Part shown: one piece after another, positions 25,185-36,573 of the stretch
How the letters are laid out: the number at the start of each line of letters is the position of its first letter
Position numbering within the stretch: the first letter of the stretch is position 1
From: Labia minor
Taxonomy: Eukaryota; Arthropoda; Insecta; Dermaptera; Spongiphoridae
DNA length: 64,000 nucleotides
Reading direction: 5' to 3'
Assembly (NCBI GenBank): GCA_963082975.1
Contig: OY720348.1
Coordinates: forward strand, 74,921,719-74,985,718
Translations under genes and position numbers: made by a program
The notes under the pieces: model-generated
Seen by the model: the letters and a program-made list of their open reading frames with translations, nothing else
Database searches by the model: none
Told to the model about the DNA's origin: nothing

Positions 25185-26155
25185 TGATTTTTTTAGATAA
25201 ATTTATTAGTTTGACTTCTGAATATTAACAAATTAGGATTAACTTGAAAGTGTCTTAACTCTTAAATTAAAATTTTTCAATGAATTATTTATCGATTTTA
25301 TTGATTTGAATTTAAATATATATATTTAGTCTGGATTATGGAAGAGATAAAAAAATGTAAAATAGAATAAAAAAACAAAAATACTTTTCTCGAATTCTTT
25401 AGGTGTATAATAAAGTTTATATTTTACACCCTCTTAAGCAACAAACGTCTGTGCTTTTATATTCTTTTAGTAAATATATTATATGAAAGTAGTAGGACAA
25501 CATGCTGTTTCGATATATGAAAATATATAATGGAAATAAAAGGTATCGGTTTCTCACTCCTTCAACACACTCCATCCTTTCCTCTCGATTTCTCCCTTTT
25601 TATCATATTATTGTGCCATGGATAAATGCTAAAACGATACTTTTTATTTATTTATTTATTTTTATGTCAAAATAGGAATGAAAATTTGGAAGCCTCTTTT
25701 TTCGTTTTCAATGTATCTCCCATGGTTGGTTGGCTTCGGGTTACTGAATGAGAACAGGGCCTAATGAAAAGGAAAAAGGCAGAGAGAGAGAAATGAGTGG
25801 CTGGAGGGGAGGGGAGTGTGTGGGTGGGAGGGGGGTACGGTATCCACTTGTTCAGCTATTCAGATTTGAAAATCAAATTAAAATTGCTTTCCAGTGACAA
25901 TTTGAATGAAATGAGATGTTTCTTATTCATAGTTAAAAAAAAAATTAATTTAAATTCTGATTGGCTATTAAAGAGAATAGGATTGAATAAATGGACCAAG
26001 CAAATTAAATCAATATATTTATTCAACTAATCATAAAAAAAAATTTTACCCAAATGATAACGAACACAATTGAAAATTTTTAATTTGATTTATGAAGACC
26101 ATCTCTTGTATTTTTCAATTTCTACCATTAGGTCACATTCTCCCTATATTAATAT
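25185..26155. other. intergenic; G-rich tract at 25796-25836
   Basis: 25185-25280 is the shared SINE flank. 25805-25836 contains GGGGAGGGGAGTGTGTGGG then TGGGAGGGGGG, a possible quadruplex-forming tract. A 77-codon ORF across it (25797-26030) is not supported by composition or similarity. Confidence 0.45.
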
Positions 26156-26411
26156 ACGAGGGTGGGGTGAAAAGTTTCCGGCGTGTCCAAGAAAACCGAT
26201 GTATTTAAATTTTTTTTTTTTGCTTTATTTTTCAACATTCAAGATAGCTGAGACCTGTACGATGTTAGCTGAAATATTTTGCACAAGCCTTTGAATATGG
26301 AAAGCTGTGTGCAACGTGGGTGCCGCGTTTGCTAACATTACACCAAAAGCTGCTTCGAAAAATCATTTCTAACGACAATTTGGTGCTGGAGGCGTAATAC
26401 AAACAAATTTT
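26156..26411 (+). mobile_element. mariner deletion derivative, truncated copy
   Basis: Starts with the mariner-type terminus ACGAGGGTGGGGTGAAAAG after TA. It continues through the TTTCAACATTCAAGATAG arm into a transposase remnant on the plus strand (sense ..ACCTGTACGATG..CACAAGCCTTTGAATATG..GTGCCGCGTTTGCTA..). The right terminus is missing: homology ends near 26411, exactly where a HINE fragment begins. It matches the internal part of 38831-39298, 40692-41115 and 56171-56600 in the opposite orientation. Confidence 0.8.
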
Positions 26412-26550
26412 CAACAAAGTGCCAAACATGCGCTGGTTTAATAAATATTATCTATTAATTTTAATTTATAATTAATTGAATTTAATTTAAATATAATATA
26501 TATGTTAATTAATCCAATTCAAATTGCGAGATAGTCGAGTGGAGACACTA
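26412..26550 (-). mobile_element. HINE-like element, 5' part (copy 3b)
   Basis: CAACAAAGTGCCAAACATGC, then CGCTGGTTTAATAAATATTA through to AATTGCGAGATAGTCGAGTG, GAGACAC. This is the 5' 140 bp of the HINE family on the minus strand and begins precisely at the block missing from 24208-24659. Confidence 0.85.
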
Positions 26551-26939
26551 GCTTATTTTATTTGATTTTCATTAGAATTTTAAGTAGAAATTAATTTTAA
26601 AATTTTTTTTTTTATATTATTTGTTTTTCATAATTAATAACCGGATTTTTCCAAGTTTAGAGACTTGGCGAGACTTTACCTGAATAATGAAAAATTATTG
26701 TACCCCTAAATGAAAATTAATAATAATAAATTACAAAAAAAAATATAGAAATAAATTGTGTGGATTAATTAAACAAGCAAACAAAAATAAATAATAAAGA
26801 AATAATTTTTCTCTCAATTAAAAATAATTTTATTACATCTCATTCACGAGTACATCTTACCCGTATCCAAATTAAGATTGTAATGTACATAAGTAAATAA
26901 ATAATAAAATTCGAAATTTGTCTCAAGTGGTTCTTAATC

Positions 26940-27130
26940 TTTGTTAATTTAGTGGAGTAATGGATTGTGTGTGAGCAGGGATGTCGGGTCTCAGCAGTAG
27001 GTATCCCTTCCCAATGAGATCTGCACCTGATATTGCACTGGTCTATCATGGCCACCCCCAACGCCACCAGATGGCATTCATCATTCACCCCTGAGCAAGC
27101 CATCTGCCTCCGTTCACACGAGTGTACCTT
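26940..27130. other. GC-rich block of unknown nature (possible exon or regulatory sequence)
   Basis: About 190 bp with clearly higher GC than the surroundings. On the minus strand a frame from 27103 down to 26840 is open (88 codons, starting MACSGVNDECHL), with CAGATGGCTTGC around the ATG. I recognise no family and see no convincing splice pair. It may be a UTR, a conserved non-coding element or a decayed repeat. Confidence 0.3.
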
Positions 27131-27370
27131 TTAAACATTCATTATGAGATTTTCAGGGTTATTATTGCTTTGGATCACTCAGAGCATGATGAGAAATATA
27201 TACAAGTGATTTAGGTATATATCCAAAAATACTAATAATAATAATAATAATAACAAATACATAAATTAATACCGGAAGAAGCCAAAAATGTTCCAATATA
27301 TGTCTATTTATTATTTTAGTCTTTAAGGTTTACTTTTTTAAATATCATCTCTCTCTTTTTCTATTAATAT

Positions 27371-27620
27371 AAAAAATACCTCTGAATTTTGTACATCCTA
27401 AGCAAGGACAACACCTATCAAGTCGATTATACAAGTGATGAGGTGTCCTATGATCAGTAAAACGGGTCCTATCAACCTTTTCCTTGATATTCTTGATCGG
27501 AGGCGCTACTATTTATCAAGTAGCTTCCCAATTTTGATCCCAGATATAGAAATTCACTTGCCAGGCCCGGGACTTGAGCCCTGGGCCACAAGAATGTTGC
27601 ATCCTCCTGTGGAGCCTTCA
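27371..27620 (-). mobile_element. SINE family A, diverged copy
   Basis: ACCTCTGAATTTTGTACATC at the left, GGTGTCCTATGATCAGTAAA, TTGATCGGAGGCGC, CCAGGCCCGGGACTTGAGCC towards the head. The last 30 bp of the tRNA-like head have drifted. Confidence 0.8.
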
Positions 27621-28166
27621 AGATATTAATATATGTACTTCATTAATTTATCCTATTAATTAAATACATATATATAAATATATTAATTTCTCATCCTGCT
27701 ATAAACATAAACTATAGAACCTGTGGAATAATTTTAATATATAATAATATTTTTTTTTATAATTTAACTTAATATATGTATTTATTATATATAATATCAA
27801 ATAAAGAAAACTAAAACCGATTTCTCTTCCTGTTTCAATACATCAATTTATTATATTTTTTTTGGACTCCATGATCTTTAACTTTGTGAAAAAGATCCAG
27901 AATAAGTTTACCAATATTTTTCGGGTTTGTTTTTGCTCTTTTATTTGGGAAGTCTTCGAATACGAAGGAACAAAGTTTAAAAGGGAAATAATTACGTGGA
28001 ACTGATAAATAAAGGGCCCTTTCATGATGAGTCTTAATCTAGCCGAGTTCAAGTTCTGTAATAGTTACGATTACGGTTGTACATGGAACGAGGGTGTCGG
28101 TCAAAAAGGGCCATGTCAAGGTAAAAATAACTGCTTACGAACTTTGGGTAGAAAAGGGCGCAGTGG
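27621..28166. other. no recognised feature
   Basis: AT-rich on the left; from about 28020 the composition is more balanced and leads into the small ORF at 28167. Confidence 0.4.
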
Positions 28167-28463
28167 ATGCTAAATCAGACCGGGTTTTGGTTGCCTCTCC
28201 TCCTCATTTCTGTCTCATTACAATTAAGTAGAAACAAATTTGCTAAAGGGGTAGAAAGAGGGGATGTAGTTAATGAGATTCTGTGGAAAAAAATTCCCTT
28301 CGAAATAGATCTTTGGAATTTGGAGTTTACGACACCCACCGCGATTCACCATCAATTCACAACAGAAAAATCAATTGACGAATTACTTTGGACGATCGGC
28401 GATTTCTATCCATCCATCGTGGAACAAAAAGAAAAAATTCACCCTCCACTTTTCGAAGATTGA
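28167..28463 (+). CDS. possible small secreted protein, 98 codons, unknown
   Basis: An uninterrupted ORF starts at ATG 28167 and ends TGA. The N-terminus MLNQTGFWLPLLLISVSLQ has a hydrophobic core like a signal peptide. The remainder is mixed and charged (..KGVERGDVVNEILWKK.., ..PPLFED) without cysteines or a recognised domain. The local base composition is less AT-biased than the flanks. No intron signals, homologue or poly(A) signal can be confirmed, and chance ORFs of this size do occur. It does not overlap any repeat family I can see. Confidence 0.3.
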   Translation: MLNQTGFWLPLLLISVSLQLSRNKFAKGVERGDVVNEILWKKIPFEIDLWNLEFTTPTAIHHQFTTEKSIDELLWTIGDFYPSIVEQKEKIHPPLFED

Positions 28464-28889
28464 CATGATGACTCGTTTCATCTTTTCATTACTACCCCAA
28501 AATAGAAAATCAATGGTAAGTTGGCGCGACAGTAAATGATTTGCTGATTCGCAATCAAATAGCAAATGATAATAAATCCTAAAACTTGGTGGGCCGCCAT
28601 TACATGTCTACAATTTATTTGGAAACTACTCGATTACTTTATTTCAATTAAAAAAACTAGCAAAATTTTCACAAAAAAGAACCATGCTATTTTATTCTAT
28701 TAATATACTTCAAAACAAGCCTTTCATTTCATATTATTATGAATAATGAATAAAATTTATATTTTTAAGTTAGAAATTATACATTGAAATTAATTTCTTT
28801 GTTTAATTGATTCTATCCTTATTATCAAAAGATTAGTTTGAATATTTGTTGATGAATTACCGAGTAATTTATATAAAACCAAAATAAGA

Positions 28890-29030
28890 TGGAGTGTCTC
28901 CACTCGACTATCTCGCAATTTGAATTGGATTAATTAACACATATATTATATTTAAATTGAATTTAATTAATTATAAATTATAAATTAAAATTAATAAATA
29001 ATTTTTATTAAACCAGCGCGTGTTTGGCTC
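28890..29030 (+). mobile_element. HINE-like element, 5' fragment (copy 4)
   Basis: TGGAGTGTCTCCACTCGACT, TATCTCGCAATTTGAATTGG.. to CCAGCGCGTGTTTGGCTC; homology ends after about 140 bp. The break is close to that between copies 3a and 3b. Confidence 0.85.
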
Positions 29031-29104
29031 TTTTTCGATTCGATATTTAAGGGTGAAATATTCCTTTCTTCAATAACTCCCTCCCACCTCTCTTTTTTTT
29101 ATCT

Positions 29105-29125
29105 TATCTTATTATACTAGCAAAA

Positions 29126-29175
<50 letters not shown>

Positions 29176-29345
29176 TATATTTGTATACTTTAGAAAATAA
29201 TTTATTAATTAACCGCTCAAAGGATGTTTATGAAATTCACACCATAGATAATATTTATAAAGACAAATCGATCTCTGTTTTTTCAGCCTGGAGAAAAATC
29301 ATCTTCATTAGTTTTTTCTTAATTGAAATTTATATGAAGTCACAA
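29105..29345 (+). repeat. interspersed repeat R2 (copy 3) with a (TA)n run
   Basis: TTATTATACTAGCAAAAATTG, a (TA)n tract at 29129-29173, then GAAATTCACACCATAGATAA, AAATCGATCTCTGTTTTTTC and AGAAAAATCATCTTCATTAG. Other copies are at 21345-21520 (reverse) and 11290-11395. The 79-codon ORF here is repeat-derived. Confidence 0.75.
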
Positions 29346-29689
29346 ATGAAAAAAAATCACCAAAAAAAATCTAAAATTTATTTGCTTGCAAACATTGTAA
29401 GTTTATTTATGATATTTTAAAAACAATTTTTTAATGTTTTATCTTTTAAATCTTTGTTAATTCTTATAAATTTGTATTAGTTAATTTTATGTTTTTCTCT
29501 TTATCAATTTTTGCGTTTATTTTTTTATTAAATTACTAATTTATATTTATTTTTTTATTAATTAATTTTTAGATAGTTTTATAATTTTTAATTTTGTTTC
29601 CCTAAAATATATCATTTAATATTTATTAATATTATTATTATTATTGACGACCCCAAGTTCCGTTCATTTTTATCCGATTGATGCAATGA

Positions 29690-29785
29690 TGTAACATTTA
29701 ATAATTGTAATGAATAATTAAAGCATTGTATATCAATATTTTTTAAAGGGTCGAGCGATAGCTCGGTGTTCCAGGTACTTAAATA
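29690..29785. repeat. interspersed repeat R1 (copy 2)
   Basis: TAATTGTAATGAATAATTAAAG, then AAAGGGTCGAGCGATAGCTC and GGTGTTCCAGGTAC; near-identical order at 37320-37408. Confidence 0.65.
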
Positions 29786-30089
29786 TTAAATTTACAATCT
29801 TATCATTATATTTTATGTCTAAATATACCTATCTATCTAATACCTACCTACCTACCTACCTATTTATCTATTTTTACGTAATAACTTTTTATTTTTATTT
29901 AATTATTCATTTTTATATAAGAATTGGTAAAAAAAATCTTAAACATTTACTTATAAATGAATAAATTTTAAATATTTTCCTATTGATTTATCTTTCTCAC
30001 AGTCCTCTCTTCCCACTCCAAATTATATGGGGTTCCTGACAAGGGAAAATGTTTGAAAGGGTGAGCGTTGTGAAAAAAATATGATTGAT

Positions 30090-30240
30090 GGATTGTTTGA
30101 GATATTAATGATAATGATTCCTCCAATTAAGCGTTTGTTGGAGAATTCATGAGCTTATGTGAAGAGAGGTGTGCTAATTTCTGAAGTAGATATTTCTAAT
30201 ACAGATGATCGAGTAGATAATTTGTTACCACATAGATATA
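30090..30240. repeat. repeat R4, degraded copy
   Basis: GATTCCTCCAATTAAGCG, GAATTCATGAGCTTATGTG and TTTCTGAAGTAGATATTTC parallel 35200-35345 but are poorly conserved. Confidence 0.4.
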
Positions 30241-30264
30241 TTTTTAGGAACAAATGTATTTAAT

Positions 30265-30395
30265 AACGTTTTTCTTAACTTCACTTGGCGTCTGTTCGTT
30301 CTTTTGACAAATTGAAATCGATTTTTCATCGACTTTTTATTGAGATAGACTTTTGAAAATTTTTATAGATATTTCAATGGATCCCTAGAAGGTTA
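30265..30395 (-). mobile_element. retroposon 3'-end-like fragment
   Basis: Shares TTGAAATCGATTTTTCATC, TTGAGATAGACTTTTGAAAA and TATAGATATTTCAATGGATCC with 18110-18235. Minus-strand orientation is inferred from the AAAATCGNTTTCAATTTG order. Confidence 0.5.
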
Positions 30396-30479
30396 TAGAA
30401 AAACAATTTTATTCTTTTTAGTCCATTGGAAAAACGTTATTTTATAAAATTTTTTATATTTATATTTTTAGAATGGGTT

Positions 30480-31710
30480 TTATTTAATAATAAAAAAATT
30501 ATTTATTTTTTTTAGAAAGAGGATTAAATGTTTTTCTCGATCCTTTCAAAAAAGGATTGGATAGTGGGTTATTATGTTTTTTTCTCGAATGAGGAATTTG
30601 TACAAATATAGGACTGGTACCTGCCCCCGAAGAGGAATGGGAAATCACTGCGATATATCATTGGTTATTGATTTCATATCAATAGCAGGATGTCTATTTC
30701 TAATAATGTGCAGTTAACCACCCCATATCGTTAGGTAACACCACCCCTTAAAGCATAACGGTCTCTTAGGCACTCTGCCAGGCAGCTAATGCTCATTGCT
30801 TACAGATATTCATGTACGGGTTAAGACCAACCCAACCCTGGCGTAATGAAAGGCATTTGAGAGAAAAGAAATTAGGAAAGAAGAATAGTTTTTCACCTTA
30901 TTTCAAATGATGAACCTTCTTGTGATGCTAAAATATACAAAAGCATAGGGGAATTGCATGATTTCTATGCTTCCCATACCAGTATCATGTATAAAAACCA
31001 GAAGGTAATGAATGATAAGCTTGTGAGGTGGCTTGAATGGGTGAAGAAATGATGCTATGTTAATATATTATGGGAAGATATCAATTATAAACATAGAAGA
31101 AATAGGATTGAATTATAATTAATTAATTGTAATTAATTAGCGATTAATTACTTAACTCCTTGTGTATTGCTCCGATTAATTTTTTTTCAGTTTGAAACAT
31201 AAATATTGTGATTTCAGGATAGATTTTCATTTTGAACGTATTTAAAAATATTTCATAGCATCAAAATTAATGATGAATTCTTATTAATCAGTTGTATCGC
31301 CAATGAGGAGGGGGGTTTCTTCCCCTCAGATGGTATAAAGAAAATATATTTTTTTTTGTATATGTCCCCGATAGAAAGGAAACAAAACAATAGAATAACC
31401 TTTTTTTATGAAGACAATATATATATATATTTATAAAATTAACATTTATATATATATTAATGTATATATTTATAAAATCTCATATTAATAAAAATTATTT
31501 ATTTATAAATATAATATAATAATTATTATTCAATAATAACATTTACTTAACATAAATGGATAAAATCAATTTTGGAAGATTAATATATTTTTTTTTTTTG
31601 TTTTATTCAATTTGTAAATTTTCGTATATATTAATCTTTTCTATTTCTATTGTCATATTAAATAAATTTATCATATTAAAATTGCACTAAAAAGAATAAA
31701 ATAATATAAA
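30480..31710. other. intergenic, no supported gene
   Basis: 30590-30860 is a more complex, single-copy-looking stretch (..CCACCCCATATCG.., ..CTCTGCCAGGCAGC..) without an open frame. The rest is AT-rich. Confidence 0.4.
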
Positions 31711-32320
31711 TATAAAAAAATTTTATAAAATAACGTTTTTCCAATGGACTAAAAAGAATAAAATAATTTTTCTATAAGCCTGACAAAGTTTATGGATCAA
31801 TTGGTTCATATCAACTAAAAACGTTGGGCGCTTTTAGTTTTCATTTGATTTCTATGCAATTAACTTCCTTTATAGAGCTATAATTCATATATATACTAAG
31901 ATACCTACCACACTAAAACACTTCATTATAAGTACACTATTTCTTAAAATATAATCAACCATTTTGGATTTGATTGATAATATGTAAAGTTAATAAAAAT
32001 TATTTTAAATTTTGATACATACTTTGATATAAGTATATTACAGTGAAAAATAATCAAATATTAATTTCTTAGTCCTAAACTATCAATTTTATTGCATGAT
32101 AAAAAAATTTGTTAGTTTATGTGTTTAATAAATTTTTTTTTATTATTACAAAAAATTGACTTGATTGTTCATATAAATAAATAAAACTAAATGCGCCCAA
32201 CGTTTTTCTTTGAATAGGAAGCATTTCATCCATAAACTTTGTCAGGCTTATAGAAAAATTATGTTATTCTTTTTAGTCCATTTTAAAAACGTTATTTTAT
32301 AAAATTTTTATATTTATATT
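31711..32320. mobile_element. fold-back element with about 130-bp inverted arms
   Basis: The left arm 31711-31845 (TTTTATAAAATAACGTTTTT, GGACTAAAAAGAATAAAATA, AAGCCTGACAAAGTTTATGG, AAAAACGTTGGGCGC) is matched by its reverse complement at 32178-32320. About 330 bp of AT-rich DNA lies between. A 75-bp piece of one arm recurs at about 30395-30470 (TTCTTTTTAGTCCATTGGAA). No coding sequence; class unknown. Confidence 0.8.
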
Positions 32321-33457
32321 AAAAAAAAATTTTTCTATTTTTTTGTTGCTCTATAATAAAATTTTTAATTATGTGTTTCAATGAAAAACGCTTTCAGTTC
32401 CATGTGACTTTGTTTCATTTTATTTCATATTAAAGAAAATATCTTATACAAAATAAAAACAAATCCTAGAAAGCGGTATTGTTCTTAGTCCAACAAATGG
32501 CATTAACCAGGTTGGTGGAAGATGCAATTATCTCTCCATTAGGGAGAAAAGTAAAACAGCCTGACTTTTACGACGCCATATTCACCCACCATATATAATG
32601 AAAAAGTGACGTTTCGCTCCCTTTCTTTGCCAGTTAACTTTCCATTGAAGAAATAATAATTTCATTTAGAAAACGGAACAATAAGTTAGGAAAGGAAGAC
32701 TTTTCACCCCTTATCTACCCCCTCTCGACCTCTCTTCTACCCTTCTATCCATCCTTCTATCTTTACCAATCTCTCACCTGCCTGTTTTTAAAAGGTGAAG
32801 ATTTTCTAATTAAAAAGTTATGAGAAGTGTGTCGAATTGACCTTCGCAAGTGTTTAAATTAATCTTTATGACCCTCGGGGGATGGTTCATTTCATGCAAG
32901 TGCTCTCGTAAACAGACGCTTTATGTCTTTCGTTTATCAACCCCTTTTTGTTAACAACTTAGCAATTATAAGAAGCGACCGAGGTTATTAAGGAAAACGC
33001 CTGAGATGAATGAAAATCTTATTTAGAAAAAAAAGGCAAGTTTTTTTCAGCTTAAATAAATTAAAAGTGTCTTGTGCCAGCTTTAAATTCATTTTTCCTT
33101 AATTAGATAAATTTGAAAATTATGTTTAAAAAAAAAAAAATTAGCACTTTATTTATAATTCATAAAGGGATACGAAAACCAAACATTTTACAAAAGATAA
33201 GATTCTGATCTTCCAATGCAACTCCTACATCGAGTAACATGGAACAATTCAACATTCTCTATTTTAGTTGATCTCTCAAACTGTGATCGTTGATACACTC
33301 CAATGTTTATGTGATTCTGTAAAAAAGTAGAAGAATTTTTAACATCGTAACAATTTAGTAAATAAATCAAGGGTTAATGAAAGGTTATTTCAAATATATA
33401 TAGTACTGGTGTAAAGATTCAACATTTCAATTCATACTTGATCGCTCAATCAAATTG
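32321..33457. other. intergenic, no supported gene
   Basis: 32460-32960 is of balanced composition and appears single-copy, but frames are short and no splice-flanked exon is convincing. Confidence 0.4.
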
Positions 33458-33585
33458 AAAGAGAACAACCAACTTGTTATATTCAATTAAAAAAAATAAT
33501 AGAAGTAAATGTAATTAATAGAATTAAAATAATAAATCATTTATTTATTACATAATAAATAGATAAGTATATTATTATATAATAT
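33458..33585. repeat. direct repeat R3, left copy
   Basis: GAAAGAGAACAACCAACTTG, then ATAATAGAAGTAAATGTAAT and TTATTACATAATAAATAGAT; repeated at 34128-34265. Confidence 0.85.
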
Positions 33586-34084
33586 CTATATTTTTTTTCC
33601 GCAAATTTGATTTACATCTGGCTTATTCTGGTCACCAATAAATTGTATGTTCACTCTACATAATATATACAATATATACCAAATAATAAGAATATCATTT
33701 GATTGATACGTTTCAGCTATTTGGCCGAGAACGAGTTCGGTAGGAAGATGAAATGGAGGATGATGAGGCCTCTCTTTATGCAGTGTTAGGGTTTAGGAGT
33801 AAAGGAATTTGCAGGTAAGAGTCTAGGTACAACATTTTGTTGTAAACCTAAATGAAAAGGAGGGGATTTATTGCTTGAATAGTAATGGAAGAAAATAGAT
33901 AAAGATAAGAGAGAAGAAGTCATTTTAGTCTGAGTCGTTGAGGTCTACGAACGAAATCCTCTTTCGTATTCAATTGTCTGGCCTATGCATTTGGGTGTCC
34001 AATTAGTTTATCTCGGTACCTCACACTTGTGTATTTAATTATTTCCTCTATTGTGCGCACTTTTTCTATTTAATAGTCTAAAGC

Positions 34085-34130
34085 AGTGCTCCGCAACATT
34101 TTCTTACCTACGGCACACAAAAATTGTTCT
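34085..34130. mobile_element. possible left end of a hAT-type element
   Basis: CAGTGCTCCGCAACATTTTC and CTACGGCACAC resemble the left end of the hAT MITE at 55064 (CAGTGTTTCGCAAAC). No matching right end is seen. Confidence 0.35.
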
Positions 34131-34265
34131 TCTCTGAAAGAGAACAACCAATTTGTTATATTCAATTAAAAAAAATAATAGAAGTAAATGTAATTAATAG
34201 AATTACAATAATAAAGCAAATATTTATTTATTACATAATAAATAGATAATTATATTACTATATAT
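34128..34265. repeat. direct repeat R3, right copy
   Basis: Same blocks as 33458-33585 with few differences, 670 bp downstream. This is either a local duplication or two copies of one element. Confidence 0.85.
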
Positions 34266-34478
34266 GATAAATAAATAAAAATAAATTCAATTGAAATAAA
34301 AAATCGTTTCTAAAATTTATTAAACTTCATTTAAATTAATAGGAATAAATAAATTAAAAGTTAATTCTTGATTGAGGGATGATTTCGGTGGTGAGGCCGG
34401 TCAACATCTCTTCCACTGGAAAGGGAATGGCAACTGAATCACTCAAAGCTCATCGGCAGGCAAGCAGGCAGACCAGTA

Positions 34479-34519
34479 GGGAGGGTGGGTGGGAGGTGAG
34501 GGGAGGTGGCGGAGGGGGT
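34479..34519 (+). other. G-quadruplex-prone G-rich tract
   Basis: GGGAGGGTGGGTGGG at 34479-34493 is a canonical four-run G tract with 1-nt loops, followed by more G runs to 34519. It lies in a 150-bp block (34370-34540) much richer in GC than its surroundings. A 64-codon ORF over it is composition-driven. Confidence 0.7.
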
Positions 34520-34914
34520 TCAACATGGCGGAAAATCTTTGCAATCTGTCAAAATTCAATAATTAATATTTAATTAACGAAGCACCGTAAAATTATATAA
34601 TAGTAGTGAAAATGATTCTACGTTTCATAATGAATCGATTCGTATAGGTTTTATCTGTTGTTATGAGGTAAGATTTTTGTTGAACTGTAAAAATAAACCG
34701 ATATTAAAATTAATTAAAAATTTCCATTTAATGATACAAAAAAATCAATTTTATTTAGAATCTGGCTAAAATTATGATCAATGGATTGGTCTTTACACCA
34801 TTTACAAGATTTAGTCAAAAATTTTAATAAAATGAAAAACATTGATTTGATTGGTTTTTCTAATTTTCCAATTTTGTACTATAAATATGAGTTCTAAATT
34901 TTCTACTAATGTGA

Positions 34915-35350
34915 AGCGTTGAGGAGGTGGGTCCTCTCAGAGGCACATAAGACATGTCTCACTCGTGAATATACGGGGTTTTGCTAGTCGGAGGGTTGAC
35001 GTAATCTGGATATATTTGAATTAACCCCCTAAAGAGTCTCCTATCAAGAGACAAGATTTCAATTTTTTTTTTCTATTTAATAAATCTATGCTAGGTATTC
35101 TCCTTCATCCAAATAAATTTGATTTTTTGAATGATCAGGGGTGGGGGGGAGAGTGAGAGTAAGGGAATGGATGGAAAGGAGTCCACACGGGTAAAGGACA
35201 TGATTCCTCCAGGTAGAAGAGGCATTTAGAAGAAATCATGAGCTCACGTGAGGGCAGGGACGCCAATCCCTGAAATAGAATTCTTTTCTACTGGGTTTAT
35301 AGAAAAGAATCTACTCGCTACCCGGGATATTATTTTTAAATTTATTAAAA
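34915..35350. repeat. repeat R4 (copy 2)
   Basis: GCGTTGAGGAGGTGGGTCCTC, GGGAATGGATGGAAAGGA, CCAATCCCTGAAATAGAAT and AGAAAAGAATCTACTCG occur in the same order at 56615-56890. Unclassified, old. Confidence 0.6.
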
Positions 35351-36573
35351 ATAAATTTTAGATCATAATCATCCCGTATGTTATTACATCTTTTATATAC
35401 CAGGGGAGGTAGGGATACCTCCCCCTCCTCTCATATCCATTCCAAAATCAAGTATTTATTTTAATTGAAGTTTTAAATTTAAATGAAAAATAACAGCCCT
35501 TCCATTTATAATTTTTTTTTATTAATATTATTATAATAATTAAAAGTAACATATCTTTCATATATCTAAGAACATATATAAATATATTATTGATTTACCC
35601 TTCTATATTTTAGTATTTTACTATTATATAATTTTTTCCCATTTTTTTAGCACTTTATTACAAAAATTTTATATATTTTAATATTTTTATTCGTTGATCA
35701 AAAATAATATTTCATGTTTATTAATAAAGAAATCCTATTCTATAATATTGCGTCTTTGAATCATTTGATTCGAAATTCAAATTTAAATTTTAAGTCTTCT
35801 AACGTTTAAAGCGTAATTCTACTTTCTTTGAATTACGAAGAGGAGTTTTATATTTTCGTCGTCCAATGCCATTTCAATAACCAATGCTAATAGCGTGTTA
35901 AACCTGGAAGGTTGTGGCCTTTCAAGATAACCCCACCCCACCTCTCCACCACTCCCTCCTCCCTTATACACTCTCCTACGCATATATAACACAACATATA
36001 ACAGTAAAAATATATCTTCTAGAATATATAAAACCACACTAGTCAAGGAGTTTATATTATTTTTTAGTGTTTCTTTTATCTGGCCATTGAATAGAAGATT
36101 GGAGAGTCTTTGTACTAAATTTCATTTACGGGCAGATAATCACGTTTTGAGGTTTTCAGCCACGATTTTAGCCCCAGTAGAAGACAGTCTTATGGTGACG
36201 TTTATATATCCAATGTAGAAAAAAAGTATCAAGATAAAAGGACTCGCTAGGAAAATTATGTTTCATCTTTTTATTTAAAAGTTCGCTGTGACGCTCATCC
36301 ACGTAAAATTTTACATAACTAACTCTTGGTTGATATAAGAAATAATATTTATCTACATATACCCCTTCCACACCCTCTTACTTTCAAGAAACATTAAAGT
36401 TTTAGTTTTTATAAAATATCCAAACATTAAAGTTATATTCATTCAATTCATTATTTATTACTAAAATTATATGTAATGCAAGTAGGCAGCTTTGAATTAT
36501 TAAATAAATAATATTATATATAAATTAAGTTATTTTTATTTATTATAAGCTTTTGTGGTTATTTTGATAATTA
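35351..36573. other. intergenic, no supported gene
   Basis: Includes a C-rich stretch (35930-35970, complement of a G-rich tract). Two minus-strand frames of 67-75 codons show no similarity I recognise. Confidence 0.4.

Noticed and set aside
28383-28565. minus-strand 60-codon ORF opposite the 98-codon ORF
   Set aside because: Shadow frame without independent support.
29181-29420. 79-codon ORF
   Set aside because: Lies in repeat R2 and AT-rich tail.
34379-34573. glycine-rich 64-codon ORF
   Set aside because: Produced by the G-run tract; composition-driven.
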